A DNA stretch of 12,368 nucleotides, taken from positions 1-12,368 of the forward strand of contig JBMYRC010000123.1 of assembly GCA_049601975.1 (NCBI GenBank). Reading direction: 5' to 3'. Shown here in pieces: positions 7,313-12,368 of this stretch. Each line of letters opens with the position of its first letter. The first letter of the stretch is position 1. This DNA comes from UBA6544 sp049601975. Lineage in GTDB: Bacteria > Pseudomonadota > Alphaproteobacteria > UBA8366. The position numbers and the translations under genes were made by a program. The notes under the pieces were generated by a model, which was not told where the DNA came from, made no database searches, and was given only the letters and a program-made list of their open reading frames with translations.

Positions 7313-7987
7313 ATGAGCGATTACACATCAGTCGAAGGAGCCATCCCTTTTGAGCCCTTGCGCGTGGACCTTGTTCCGGGCCGTACGGTCATCGTGAACA
7401 TCGATCTGCAGAACGACTTTCTCCATGACGATGGGCATTACGGGAAAAGTGGTATCGACGTCAGTCATATGCAGCGGGTGATCGATCCTATCAATGCGCT
7501 CACCGCCGAGGCGCGGCGGCGCGGCGTGCCGATTATTTGGACCCGCCACGGCACCAAGGGTGTCGTCGACGGTGGCCCGTTCATGCAACATCGCCCCTTC
7601 TTGAAAGAGGGCGGTTTGCGTCAACACTCATGGGGATACGAGGTCTATGAGCCGCTGGGTGCGTTGCCCGACGATTGGTATGTCGATAAGACCCGGCTAA
7701 GCGCCTTTTTCAGTACGAACCTCGACGTCATCCTACGCGGATTGAAAGCGGAGACCGTCATCTTCACCGGTGTGCTGACCAACCAATGTGTCGCCGCGAC
7801 ATCGAAGGACGCGAGCTTTCGCGATTACATGCCGATCGTCGTCGAGGAATGCACCGGAACGACATTCCCCAACCTGCACGACCCTGCCATCGAGATGATG
7901 CGTGTCGGATGGGCCGCCGTCTCGACATTGGACGACGTACTAGGGCAATTGGCGGAATTACCGCTCAGCAATTCGAGCGCGGTTTAG
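7313..7987 (+). CDS. Isochorismatase-family cysteine hydrolase
   Basis: This 224-residue cytoplasmic alpha/beta hydrolase belongs to the isochorismatase-like superfamily, which includes amidohydrolases such as nicotinamidase, N-carbamoylsarcosine amidase, biuret hydrolase and RutB. The Asp-Lys-Cys triad is visible: D31 in VNIDLQNDF, K126 in YVDKTRLSAFF, and nucleophile C159 in FTGVLTNQCVAAT, preceded by the cis-peptide region GVLTN. Cysteine at the nucleophile position points to amide hydrolysis rather than isochorismate cleavage. The ATG at 7313 follows AAAGGAG at 7297-7303. It is the only plus-strand gene in the right half and is divergent from the ThDP operon. Its TAG overlaps the TAA of the convergent cupin C gene. 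The substrate is unknown; a ureide- or carbamoyl-type compound is a family-based guess. Confidence 0.9.
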   Translation: MSDYTSVEGAIPFEPLRVDLVPGRTVIVNIDLQNDFLHDDGHYGKSGIDVSHMQRVIDPINALTAEARRRGVPIIWTRHGTKGVVDGGPFMQHRPFLKEGGLRQHSWGYEVYEPLGALPDDWYVDKTRLSAFFSTNLDVILRGLKAETVIFTGVLTNQCVAATSKDASFRDYMPIVVEECTGTTFPNLHDPAIEMMRVGWAAVSTLDDVLGQLAELPLSNSSAV

Positions 7988-8394
7988 TCCGGCGCGTCGC
8001 AAGGCTCCGTGCCCATATCCGCCGGAATCGAGACTTCCAACAATTCGAACGCATCGGAGGTCGCGGTCTCGTTATGCGGTGTGTTGCCGGGGATGTAGAT
8101 CGAATCTCCGGGGCCAACACGCTCGATGCGGCCGCCGGCAAATACCAGATCGACCCAGCCACTCAACATGTAGACGAACTGCCCCTCGCAGAGATGGATG
8201 TGCCAGCCGGTCTCCTCGGACAATCCCTGGGAAGCCGAAGTGATCTGCGCGCGGATTTTACCTTCGCTGGCTTTCGTGACGCCAAGCTCGCGATATTGCA
8301 GGAAATCGCGCCGTCCCGGCACCATGACTGGATTGTCGATTTTAGCGACTGCGATTTCGTTGTTTTGATTTGCGTTGGCTGGCTCGGCGCTCAT
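7984..8394 (-). CDS. Small single-domain cupin protein (cupin C)
   Basis: This is a 136-residue cupin. Motif 1 is GWHIHLCEGQFVYMLSGWV, with H65, H67 and Q72; glutamine takes the place of the usual glutamate ligand. Motif 2 is GPGDSIYIPGNTPHNE, with H107. I chose the ATG at 8394 because GGGGAGAG lies just upstream at normal spacing. A nine-codon longer frame from 8421 lacks such a site and would start at or before the predicted transcription start. The coding end overlaps the hydrolase stop on the other strand by 4 bases. It belongs to the cupins seen beside metabolic genes; a GWHxH...Q pattern is a recurring subgroup. It could bind a metal with an altered ligand set. Its catalytic role is not known. 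Confidence 0.86.
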   Translation of the reverse strand: MSAEPANANQNNEIAVAKIDNPVMVPGRRDFLQYRELGVTKASEGKIRAQITSASQGLSEETGWHIHLCEGQFVYMLSGWVDLVFAGGRIERVGPGDSIYIPGNTPHNETATSDAFELLEVSIPADMGTEPCDAPD

Positions 8395-8432
8395 GTTTCT
8401 CTCCCCTATATGCATTTTCACTATCAGTGCGA

Positions 8433-8461
8433 ATGTTATGAATGGCGCGGGTGCTTGGCAA
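8433..8461 (-). promoter_or_regulatory. Predicted sigma70-type promoter for cupin C
   Basis: On the minus strand, TTGCCA (8461-8456) and TAACAT (8438-8433) are separated by exactly 17 bases. They match the -35 consensus at 5 of 6 and the -10 at 4 of 6. Transcription would begin near 8426 and give a leader of about 30 bases before the ATG at 8394. A small palindrome, CACTATCAGTG at 8419-8429, sits over the expected start site and could be an operator half, although it is short. The promoter lies in the gap after the broken membrane-protein gene, so cupin C need not be transcribed from upstream. Confidence 0.4.
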
Positions 8462-8469
8462 GCGACGCG

Positions 8470-8982
8470 TTAGCTCAGATCTTCCGACGGCGCGCTCCGA
8501 TAGAGATGAAAACAGCGCAGTCGCCAGCCCATAAAAATACTCGACAGCATACCGTTGGAATCGATATAGCTACTGGTCGCGGTCGGGATGGCGACCAACT
8601 TCGGGGCGGTCGCCGATTTGTAGCCCCTATAGTAGCGAAAGGCAAAAATGACGACGATGAGAGCAAGGCTCTTCCATTCGTCCGGCAGTCTCAACAAGCC
8701 GTGTTCTCGGTCGACCGCCAGACCATCGCGTCGGTATGAGAACCAACCGAGAGCGCTGCCGATCAACATGCCGCCCACCCAAATCGAGATACCGACGCCG
8801 TTGGGTCCGAACGACAACAACGTGACGATCGACATAATAAGGATGGCGATCGGCAGTATTACGAGCCGTGGCAATTTCACGACTCGGGTCTGCGAGGCCT
8901 GCCAACCGAGCCACAACAATGCCGCCAGAAGCGGCTACACCCAGAGCGGCGCGCGGGCGATGATTTCGATGATACGGTTCAT
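8470..8982 (-). pseudogene. Small membrane protein (DUF6622-like) interrupted by an in-frame TAG at codon 16
   Basis: An ATG at 8982 begins MNRIIEIIARAPLWV, then a TAG at 8937-8935, then PLLAALLWLGWQASQTRVV and onward in the same frame to a stop at 8470. The full frame is about 170 codons. The remainder has about four hydrophobic segments with a basic loop (SYRRDGLAVDREHGLL). It resembles DUF6622-type small membrane proteins, whose N-termini have a comparable ...PLWVxPLLAxLLWLGWQ pattern; this family name is from memory and tentative. The stop falls inside the first transmembrane helix. Restart at a TTG at 8919 is possible but would remove half of that helix. It begins 12 bases after the LLM oxidoreductase stop, so it was in that operon. 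A point nonsense mutation, a sequencing error or stop-codon readthrough could explain it. Confidence 0.7.
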
Positions 8983-8994
8983 CACTTTGCGTGA

Positions 8995-10026
8995 CTATCC
9001 CGCCCGAACGGCGCGCGCGATCTCGCCCCATTTCGCGAGATTGGCCGGGTTCTCCGCAATCGACGGTTTGGCGAGATACATCACGACGCGGCTGGCGACG
9101 CCTTTGTAGCGCTCGATCAGTTTATCCGCCATGTCGTCCCAGTGGGCGATCAGACCGAATTGATCGAGTAACTCGTCGCTCACCTGTTCGGCCAAAGCAT
9201 CGCGGTCGCCGGTGCGAAGGGTCTCCGCCAGTTTGAGGCGCGTCCCCTCGTATCCCAAATCATCGAACTGGAAAGCGTATCCCGGTGTCGCACCATAAAA
9301 ACCGATGGCGGTTTTCGCTTCCTTGGCGGTCGCGGCTCGCTCCTCCACCGTATTGCCCGCAACCGCGAGGACCGGGACGATCAGGTCGATATCGTCGAGG
9401 GTGCGCCCAGCGCTTTCCGCCCCTTCGGTGACTGCCGGGATCACTCGGTTTTGGATATACGGCATCGAGTGCATGGGATGGACATGCAGCCCGTCCGCGA
9501 CTTCGCCGGTTACCTTCAGCATCAGGGGGTTGACCGCCGACATGTCGATCTTGATCTCCTCAAAATCGTGGCGCGCCGGCGACCATTGCGGGGTCAACAG
9601 GTTCAATTTGTAGAACTCGCCATCATGGGCGAGGCGTTCTTCGCCGCGAAAGGCGCGGATCGATGCTTTCACCGCCAACACGTAATCGCGCATGCGCTTG
9701 GCGGGCTGCTCGAACGCAACGCCGTAGCGGCGCTCGATATGGGGCTTCACCTGGCTGCCGAGTCCAAGCCGGAACTTACCCTTGGTATTGGCCGCCAGCT
9801 CCCAGGCAATCTGCGCCGATACCATCGGGCTGCGCGGAAAAGCGACGGAGATGCCGGTGCTGTGATGCAAACTCGGCGCCGCCTGTGCGGCGGTGGCGAT
9901 CATCATCCAGGGCACCTGGCTCGCCTCGGTAAAGAGGATGCCAGAGGCGCCGGCGTCCTCCACATCTCGCGCTAGGGTCGCGATGTTTTCCCAGGAATCG
10001 GCCCGGGTCATGATGTCGAAATGCAT
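8995..10026 (-). CDS. LLM-class (luciferase-like) flavin/F420-dependent oxidoreductase
   Basis: This 343-residue TIM-barrel oxidoreductase of the bacterial luciferase-like superfamily starts MHFDIMTRADSWENI, has the early segment ASGILFTEASQVPW (27-40) and a distinctive GLGSQVKPHIERRYG at 88-102 followed by RMRDYVLAVKA. That GxGSQVKxHxERR segment recalls the MSMEG_2256-type branch (TIGR03617), many of whose members are annotated as F420-dependent. Whether this one uses F420 or FMN cannot be told from sequence. There is no signal peptide. The ATG at 10026 follows a purine-rich AGAGAG. It heads a pair with the small membrane-protein gene 12 bases downstream and lies 124 bases, containing two palindromic repeats, after the ketopantoate-reductase-like gene in the same direction. 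Substrate is unknown; oxidation or reduction of a small organic metabolite is the family role. Confidence 0.87.
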   Translation of the reverse strand: MHFDIMTRADSWENIATLARDVEDAGASGILFTEASQVPWMMIATAAQAAPSLHHSTGISVAFPRSPMVSAQIAWELAANTKGKFRLGLGSQVKPHIERRYGVAFEQPAKRMRDYVLAVKASIRAFRGEERLAHDGEFYKLNLLTPQWSPARHDFEEIKIDMSAVNPLMLKVTGEVADGLHVHPMHSMPYIQNRVIPAVTEGAESAGRTLDDIDLIVPVLAVAGNTVEERAATAKEAKTAIGFYGATPGYAFQFDDLGYEGTRLKLAETLRTGDRDALAEQVSDELLDQFGLIAHWDDMADKLIERYKGVASRVVMYLAKPSIAENPANLAKWGEIARAVRAG

Positions 10027-10051
10027 TTCCGAATCTCTCTAATTGTGTGTA

Positions 10052-10083
10052 CCTCTCATCCCTCCCGCAAGGAGAGAGGGGAC
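10052..10083 (-). repeat. Palindromic intergenic repeat, copy 2 (inverted)
   Basis: Read on the minus strand, this stretch matches copies 1 and 3 with a few changes: CCCCTCTCTCCTTGCGGGAG, then GGATGAGAGG. It is shorter by about six bases, lacking the AGGGTTA part. Its arms fold around the loop GCAAG. The pentamer GTACC lies on both sides, at 10049-10053 and 10084-10088. It forms an inverted pair with copy 3, 23 bases away. Confidence 0.6.
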
Positions 10084-10106
10084 GTACCAAGAGGCTCGCT
10101 ATAATT

Positions 10107-10142
10107 CCCTCTACCCTTGTGGGAGAGGGTTAGGATGAGGGG
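10107..10142 (+). repeat. Palindromic intergenic repeat, copy 3
   Basis: CCCTCTACCC-TTGT-GGGAGAGGG forms a stem with one bulged A, followed by TTAGGATGAGGGG. It matches copy 1 at the window start in the same orientation. With copy 2 it makes a larger inverted structure (CCTCTCATCC at 10052-10061 against GGATGAGGGG at 10133-10142), so the transcript between the ketopantoate-reductase-like and LLM genes could fold extensively. GTACC follows at 10146-10150, just before the stop codon of the next gene. There is no U-run on either strand, so it is not a standard intrinsic terminator; it may act in mRNA end protection as other intergenic palindromes do (inference). Confidence 0.6.
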
Positions 10143-10150
10143 AGCGTACC

Positions 10151-11215
10151 TCAGTTCATCCGCAGATCGAGAATGTGTTTTTTGTCCGGCTCCAACTCGC
10201 CTTTGTAGACCCGCTTCACGATGTCCGTGAGTGCGGCGTTAGCAGGCGTGGCCATGCCAATCTCCGCCGCCTTGTCGCAGATGAAGCCGTTGATGTACTC
10301 AATCTCCGTGCGCCGCCCCTTGACCATATCTTGTCCCATGGAGGGGCGATGGGCGCCGCCGCCCGGCTTATTGGCTTCCTTGAGCCGGTGCTCGTCCCAC
10401 TTGGCCTTGGCGTCGGCATCGCCTTCGCCCGCCATGGCGATGATCTCGGGATCGATGTGGTGGATTTCCTCGAGTTTATATCCCAAGGCCTGGCCGACGC
10501 GAACACCTTCGCTGCCAAGCTTGGCAGAGAAATGACGCAGCCCGTCGTCGAGCAATATTTCCTTGCTGATCATGCCGGTCGAGGCGGACATGCCGTTCGC
10601 CATGCCGTTGGTGACCAGTTTCGACCAGCGTTCGCCCCAGATATTCTCCGTGGTATAGGCGGAATCGGAGAGTGCCACGAGAGCGCGGATTTCCTCGGCG
10701 CGGTCCGTGATCCGGCCGTGAACCTCGCCGACCCGGAAGACCGTGTGGTTCTCGCCACTCTTACCGGCGGCGCGGCGCACATGGCCTGCTTCACAAAGGT
10801 CGACGGTGATCGAGCTGGCGATACAGCCCAGCACCCGGCCCCAACCGACGATCCCGGCAATGGTTTCTTCATTGATGCAGTTCTGTAGAGAGACGATATA
10901 GCCGGCCGGCGACAAATATTGCTGGATCATCATCGTCGCCCAGGCAGTGTCGTAGGACTTCACGCAGACGAAGGCGATGTCGAAGGGCTCGGCCTTGGCG
11001 GTGGCCTGCAACTCGGTCATGTGGATGGCGTTCACCGGCACAGTGAATTCCGGCACGTCGCGAATATGGCTGATCTTTAACCCGTCCGCCCGCATCTTCT
11101 CGACATTCTCCGGCCAGAAATCAATAAAGGTGACGTCTTCACCCGCTTGCGCCATATGTGCCCCGGCGTATCCGCCAACTGCACCCGTCCCGACAATTGC
11201 TATCCGTTTACCCAT
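10151..11215 (-). CDS. Ketopantoate reductase-like (PanE/ApbA family) NAD(P)-dependent dehydrogenase
   Basis: This 354-residue protein has an N-terminal Rossmann domain with the dinucleotide motif GTGAVGGYAG (9-18) and a C-terminal helical PanE domain. Residues matching the E. coli PanE active site are K199 in RWSKLVTNGMANG (with N203), S292 in RPSMGQDM, and E304 in RRTEIEYINGF. Family members reduce 2-dehydropantoate, or other 2-oxoacids, with NADPH. It is about 50 residues longer than typical PanE, with a long insert around 245-290 (IDPEIIAMAGEGDADAKAKWDEHRLKEANKPGG), and no pantothenate genes are nearby, so I regard it as a paralogue acting on another 2-oxo or hydroxy acid. The ATG at 11215 follows GAGGGAG at 11229-11223. 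Same direction as the LLM gene, separated by repeats. Confidence 0.88.
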   Translation of the reverse strand: MGKRIAIVGTGAVGGYAGAHMAQAGEDVTFIDFWPENVEKMRADGLKISHIRDVPEFTVPVNAIHMTELQATAKAEPFDIAFVCVKSYDTAWATMMIQQYLSPAGYIVSLQNCINEETIAGIVGWGRVLGCIASSITVDLCEAGHVRRAAGKSGENHTVFRVGEVHGRITDRAEEIRALVALSDSAYTTENIWGERWSKLVTNGMANGMSASTGMISKEILLDDGLRHFSAKLGSEGVRVGQALGYKLEEIHHIDPEIIAMAGEGDADAKAKWDEHRLKEANKPGGGAHRPSMGQDMVKGRRTEIEYINGFICDKAAEIGMATPANAALTDIVKRVYKGELEPDKKHILDLRMN

Positions 11216-11311
11216 CTCGCTACTCCCTCTCGTTGCACGCCCATTGCGGGCTTTCCTGACAATTTAGATCTACGAAGCGCGGCGGCGATATGGGAGAGGC
11301 TTTTCCTTTAT

Positions 11312-11389
11312 CGGTGATAGTTACTTAATTTTTGGAGGCCAAGTTAGATTATAGAACAATACATCATTTGAATTAAGTGACAGTCACCG
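11312..11389. repeat. Long imperfect inverted repeat, 19-bp arms around a 40-base loop
   Basis: The left arm CGGTGATAGTTACTTAATT (11312-11330) and right arm AATTAAGTGACAGTCACCG (11371-11389) are complementary at 16 of 19 positions. Two of the three mismatches would be G-U pairs in RNA. The loop also contains a small TTGG-AGG-CCAA hairpin at 11332-11342. The structure is A/T-rich, unlike its surroundings. It ends 12 bases from the histidine-kinase pseudogene stop. The end sequence GTGACAGTCACC is itself near-palindromic. It could be a small non-autonomous mobile element, a REP-type element, or a large operator; no target-site duplication is obvious. Confidence 0.6.
11348..11376 (-). promoter_or_regulatory. 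Possible promoter for the ketopantoate-reductase-like gene, inside the inverted-repeat loop
   Basis: On the minus strand a perfect TATAAT (11353-11348) lies 17 bases after TTAATT (11376-11371), a poor -35 at 3 of 6. The -35 overlaps the right arm of the inverted repeat and the -10 lies in its loop. Transcription would start near 11341 and leave a leader of about 125 bases, in which GCCCGCAATGGGC (11251-11239) can form a small hairpin before the ribosome site. The A/T content of this stretch makes a chance TATAAT plausible, so confidence is limited. Confidence 0.3.
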
Positions 11390-11401
11390 AAAGATTCGAA
11401 C

Positions 11402-12368
11402 CTAAAGAACCCGCTCTCGGGGCAGCGTCACAATAACTGTCGTTCCCACTCCGGAGGCGCTTCAATTTCCAAGGTGTCGCCGTGCATTTCGGTCAAGTGT
11501 TTCGAGAGGGTCAGGCCGAGGTCGGTGCCGCCGTGGGAGCGGGGGGAATCATGCCGCACTTGGCCGAAGGGCTCCAAGACCTTTGGAATATCCTCGGCAG
11601 CGATGCCGATCCCTGTATCCGTTACTCGGAGGGCGACGCTGCCCGCATCTGTTTTTTGCAGCTGACGGTGATTGTGCCGCCTTTGGGCGTGAAGCGAACC
11701 GTGTTGGACAGCAGGTTGATCAGGATTTACCGCGTGTCCGCCTTGATCCGGACGAGATTGGGTGTCACGTCGTTGACCAATATTTGGTCCTTGGCATCCG
11801 TGTGAACGGCGGTCAGGCGGATGGCTTCTTCGACCGGTGACGCCAGGTCGAACTCGGCCTCGTCCAAGGACAGTTCGCCGGCCTCGATGGGCGAAATATC
11901 GAGGAACTCATTGATCAGTTCGAGCAGGTGGCTGGCGGAGCTTTAAATGTCCGTCGAATATTCGATATAGCGCTTGTCCAACGCGCCGAAATAGCCGTCC
12001 CGCATGATCTGCGCGAAGCCGATGATCGAGCTCAGGGGCGAGCGTAGCTCGTGGCTCATATTGGCCAGGAATTCCGACTTACCGAGGCTCGCCCGCTCGG
12101 TCTCTTCGAGGCTGATTGCCAGTTCCTTTTCGATCCGTTGCGGTCGGTGATGTCCTCGGTAATACCCAGCAAATATTTCGGCACCCCTGGTTCGTCGCGG
12201 ATGGCGATCTTGCGGGAGTGGAGTAGGCGTTATCCCTTGGTCGAGGTGTCGATCGGCTCTTCCCAGATGTCGACCACGCCGGTTTGGCGCAGGACCTCGC
12301 GGTCCTTGGTGGTAAAGGCTTCTGCTTGTTCGCGCGGCACGAAATCAAAATCAGACTTGCCGATCAGT
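11402..12368 (-). pseudogene. Decayed PAS-domain sensor histidine kinase (N-terminal part outside window)
   Basis: Translating the minus strand while allowing frame changes gives a continuous kinase. A PAS tail starts at the window edge (LIGKSDFDFVPREQAEAFTT, then GVPKYLLGITEDITDR). A HisKA domain follows with the phospho-acceptor H-box FLANMSHELRSPLSSIIGF (His codon 12053-12051). An HATPase domain has N-box INLLSNTVRFTPKGG, G1 DTGIGIAAEDIP, and G2 GGTDLGLTLSKHL. It ends GVGTTVIVTLPRERVL with TAG at 11404-11402. The reading frame is broken by TAA at 12232-12230, 11945-11943 and 11729-11727. Frameshifts lie near 12139-12141, near 11651-11662 (a run of six T) and near 11449-11460. The G2 box also has Asp for a Gly. 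Domain homology is unmistakable, but no functional kinase can be made. Confidence 0.88.

Noticed and set aside
7786..8739. Long plus-strand open frame of 317 codons
   Set aside because: It lies antisense to cupin C and the membrane-protein gene and overlaps the end of the hydrolase in another frame. Its translation is Arg/Asp-rich with no recognisable motif, as expected for a shadow frame in G+C-rich DNA.
10175..10888. Plus-strand open frame of 237 codons opposite the ketopantoate-reductase-like gene
   Set aside because: The minus-strand protein has clear family motifs throughout, while the opposite frame has none and no ribosome site.
11239..11251. GCCC-ATTGC-GGGC hairpin followed by TTTCC as a terminator or riboswitch
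   Set aside because: Four-pair stem, no proper T-run, no gene ending there on the plus strand; too small to be a riboswitch. At most a leader hairpin for the reductase gene.
11474..11840. Short plus-strand open frames near the right end
   Set aside because: They are antisense to the kinase pseudogene, whose minus-strand domains are recognisable; the plus frames have no motif.

Overview
The window is G+C-rich, densely packed chromosomal DNA with short intergenic gaps. Codon use, gene style and the CCCTCTCCC-type palindromic repeats suggest an alphaproteobacterium, possibly of the Rhodospirillales type; this is inference, as no taxonomic marker gene is present. I see no rRNA, tRNA, CRISPR array, integrase or intact transposase. 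It reads as an accessory, mostly metabolic region, with one decayed signalling gene at the right edge.

Layout. (1) 1-83: a palindromic repeat cut by the window edge, then a strong ribosome binding site. (2) 84-2465, plus strand: a tight three-gene operon of a small cupin, an M20 (CPG2-like) metallo-carboxypeptidase and a TauD/TfdA-type Fe(II)/2-oxoglutarate dioxygenase. (3) 2477-7194, minus strand: a four-gene operon that ends tail-to-tail with the first. In transcription order it is a thiamine-diphosphate (acetolactate-synthase-like) enzyme, a short-TPR GT41 (O-GlcNAc-transferase/SPINDLY-like) protein, an MFS transporter joined to it by an ATGA stop/start overlap, and a second cupin. (4) 7195-7312: a divergent intergenic region. 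(5) 7313-7987, plus strand: an isochorismatase-family cysteine hydrolase whose stop overlaps that of a third cupin (7984-8394, minus). That cupin has its own plausible promoter. (6) 8470-11215, minus strand: a small membrane protein broken by an in-frame TAG, a luciferase-like (LLM) oxidoreductase, a 124-bp gap holding two inverted copies of the palindromic repeat, and a ketopantoate-reductase-like dehydrogenase. (7) 11216-11401: an intergenic region with a long imperfect inverted repeat whose loop carries a TATAAT box. (8) 11402 to the right edge, minus strand: a PAS/histidine-kinase pseudogene with three stop codons and three frameshifts.

How the genes may work together. The enzymes are a peptidase/amidohydrolase, an oxygenase, a C-C lyase/ligase, an amidase-type hydrolase, a flavin oxidoreductase and a 2-oxoacid-type reductase, with one transporter and three cupins. 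That mix fits uptake/export and stepwise conversion of one or more small organic molecules, but the sequence does not reveal the substrate. The most unusual element is the GT41-type glycosyltransferase translationally coupled to an MFS transporter and placed behind a ThDP enzyme. It also lacks the histidine normally found at the start of its catalytic domain. I found no clearly new defence or mobile system.
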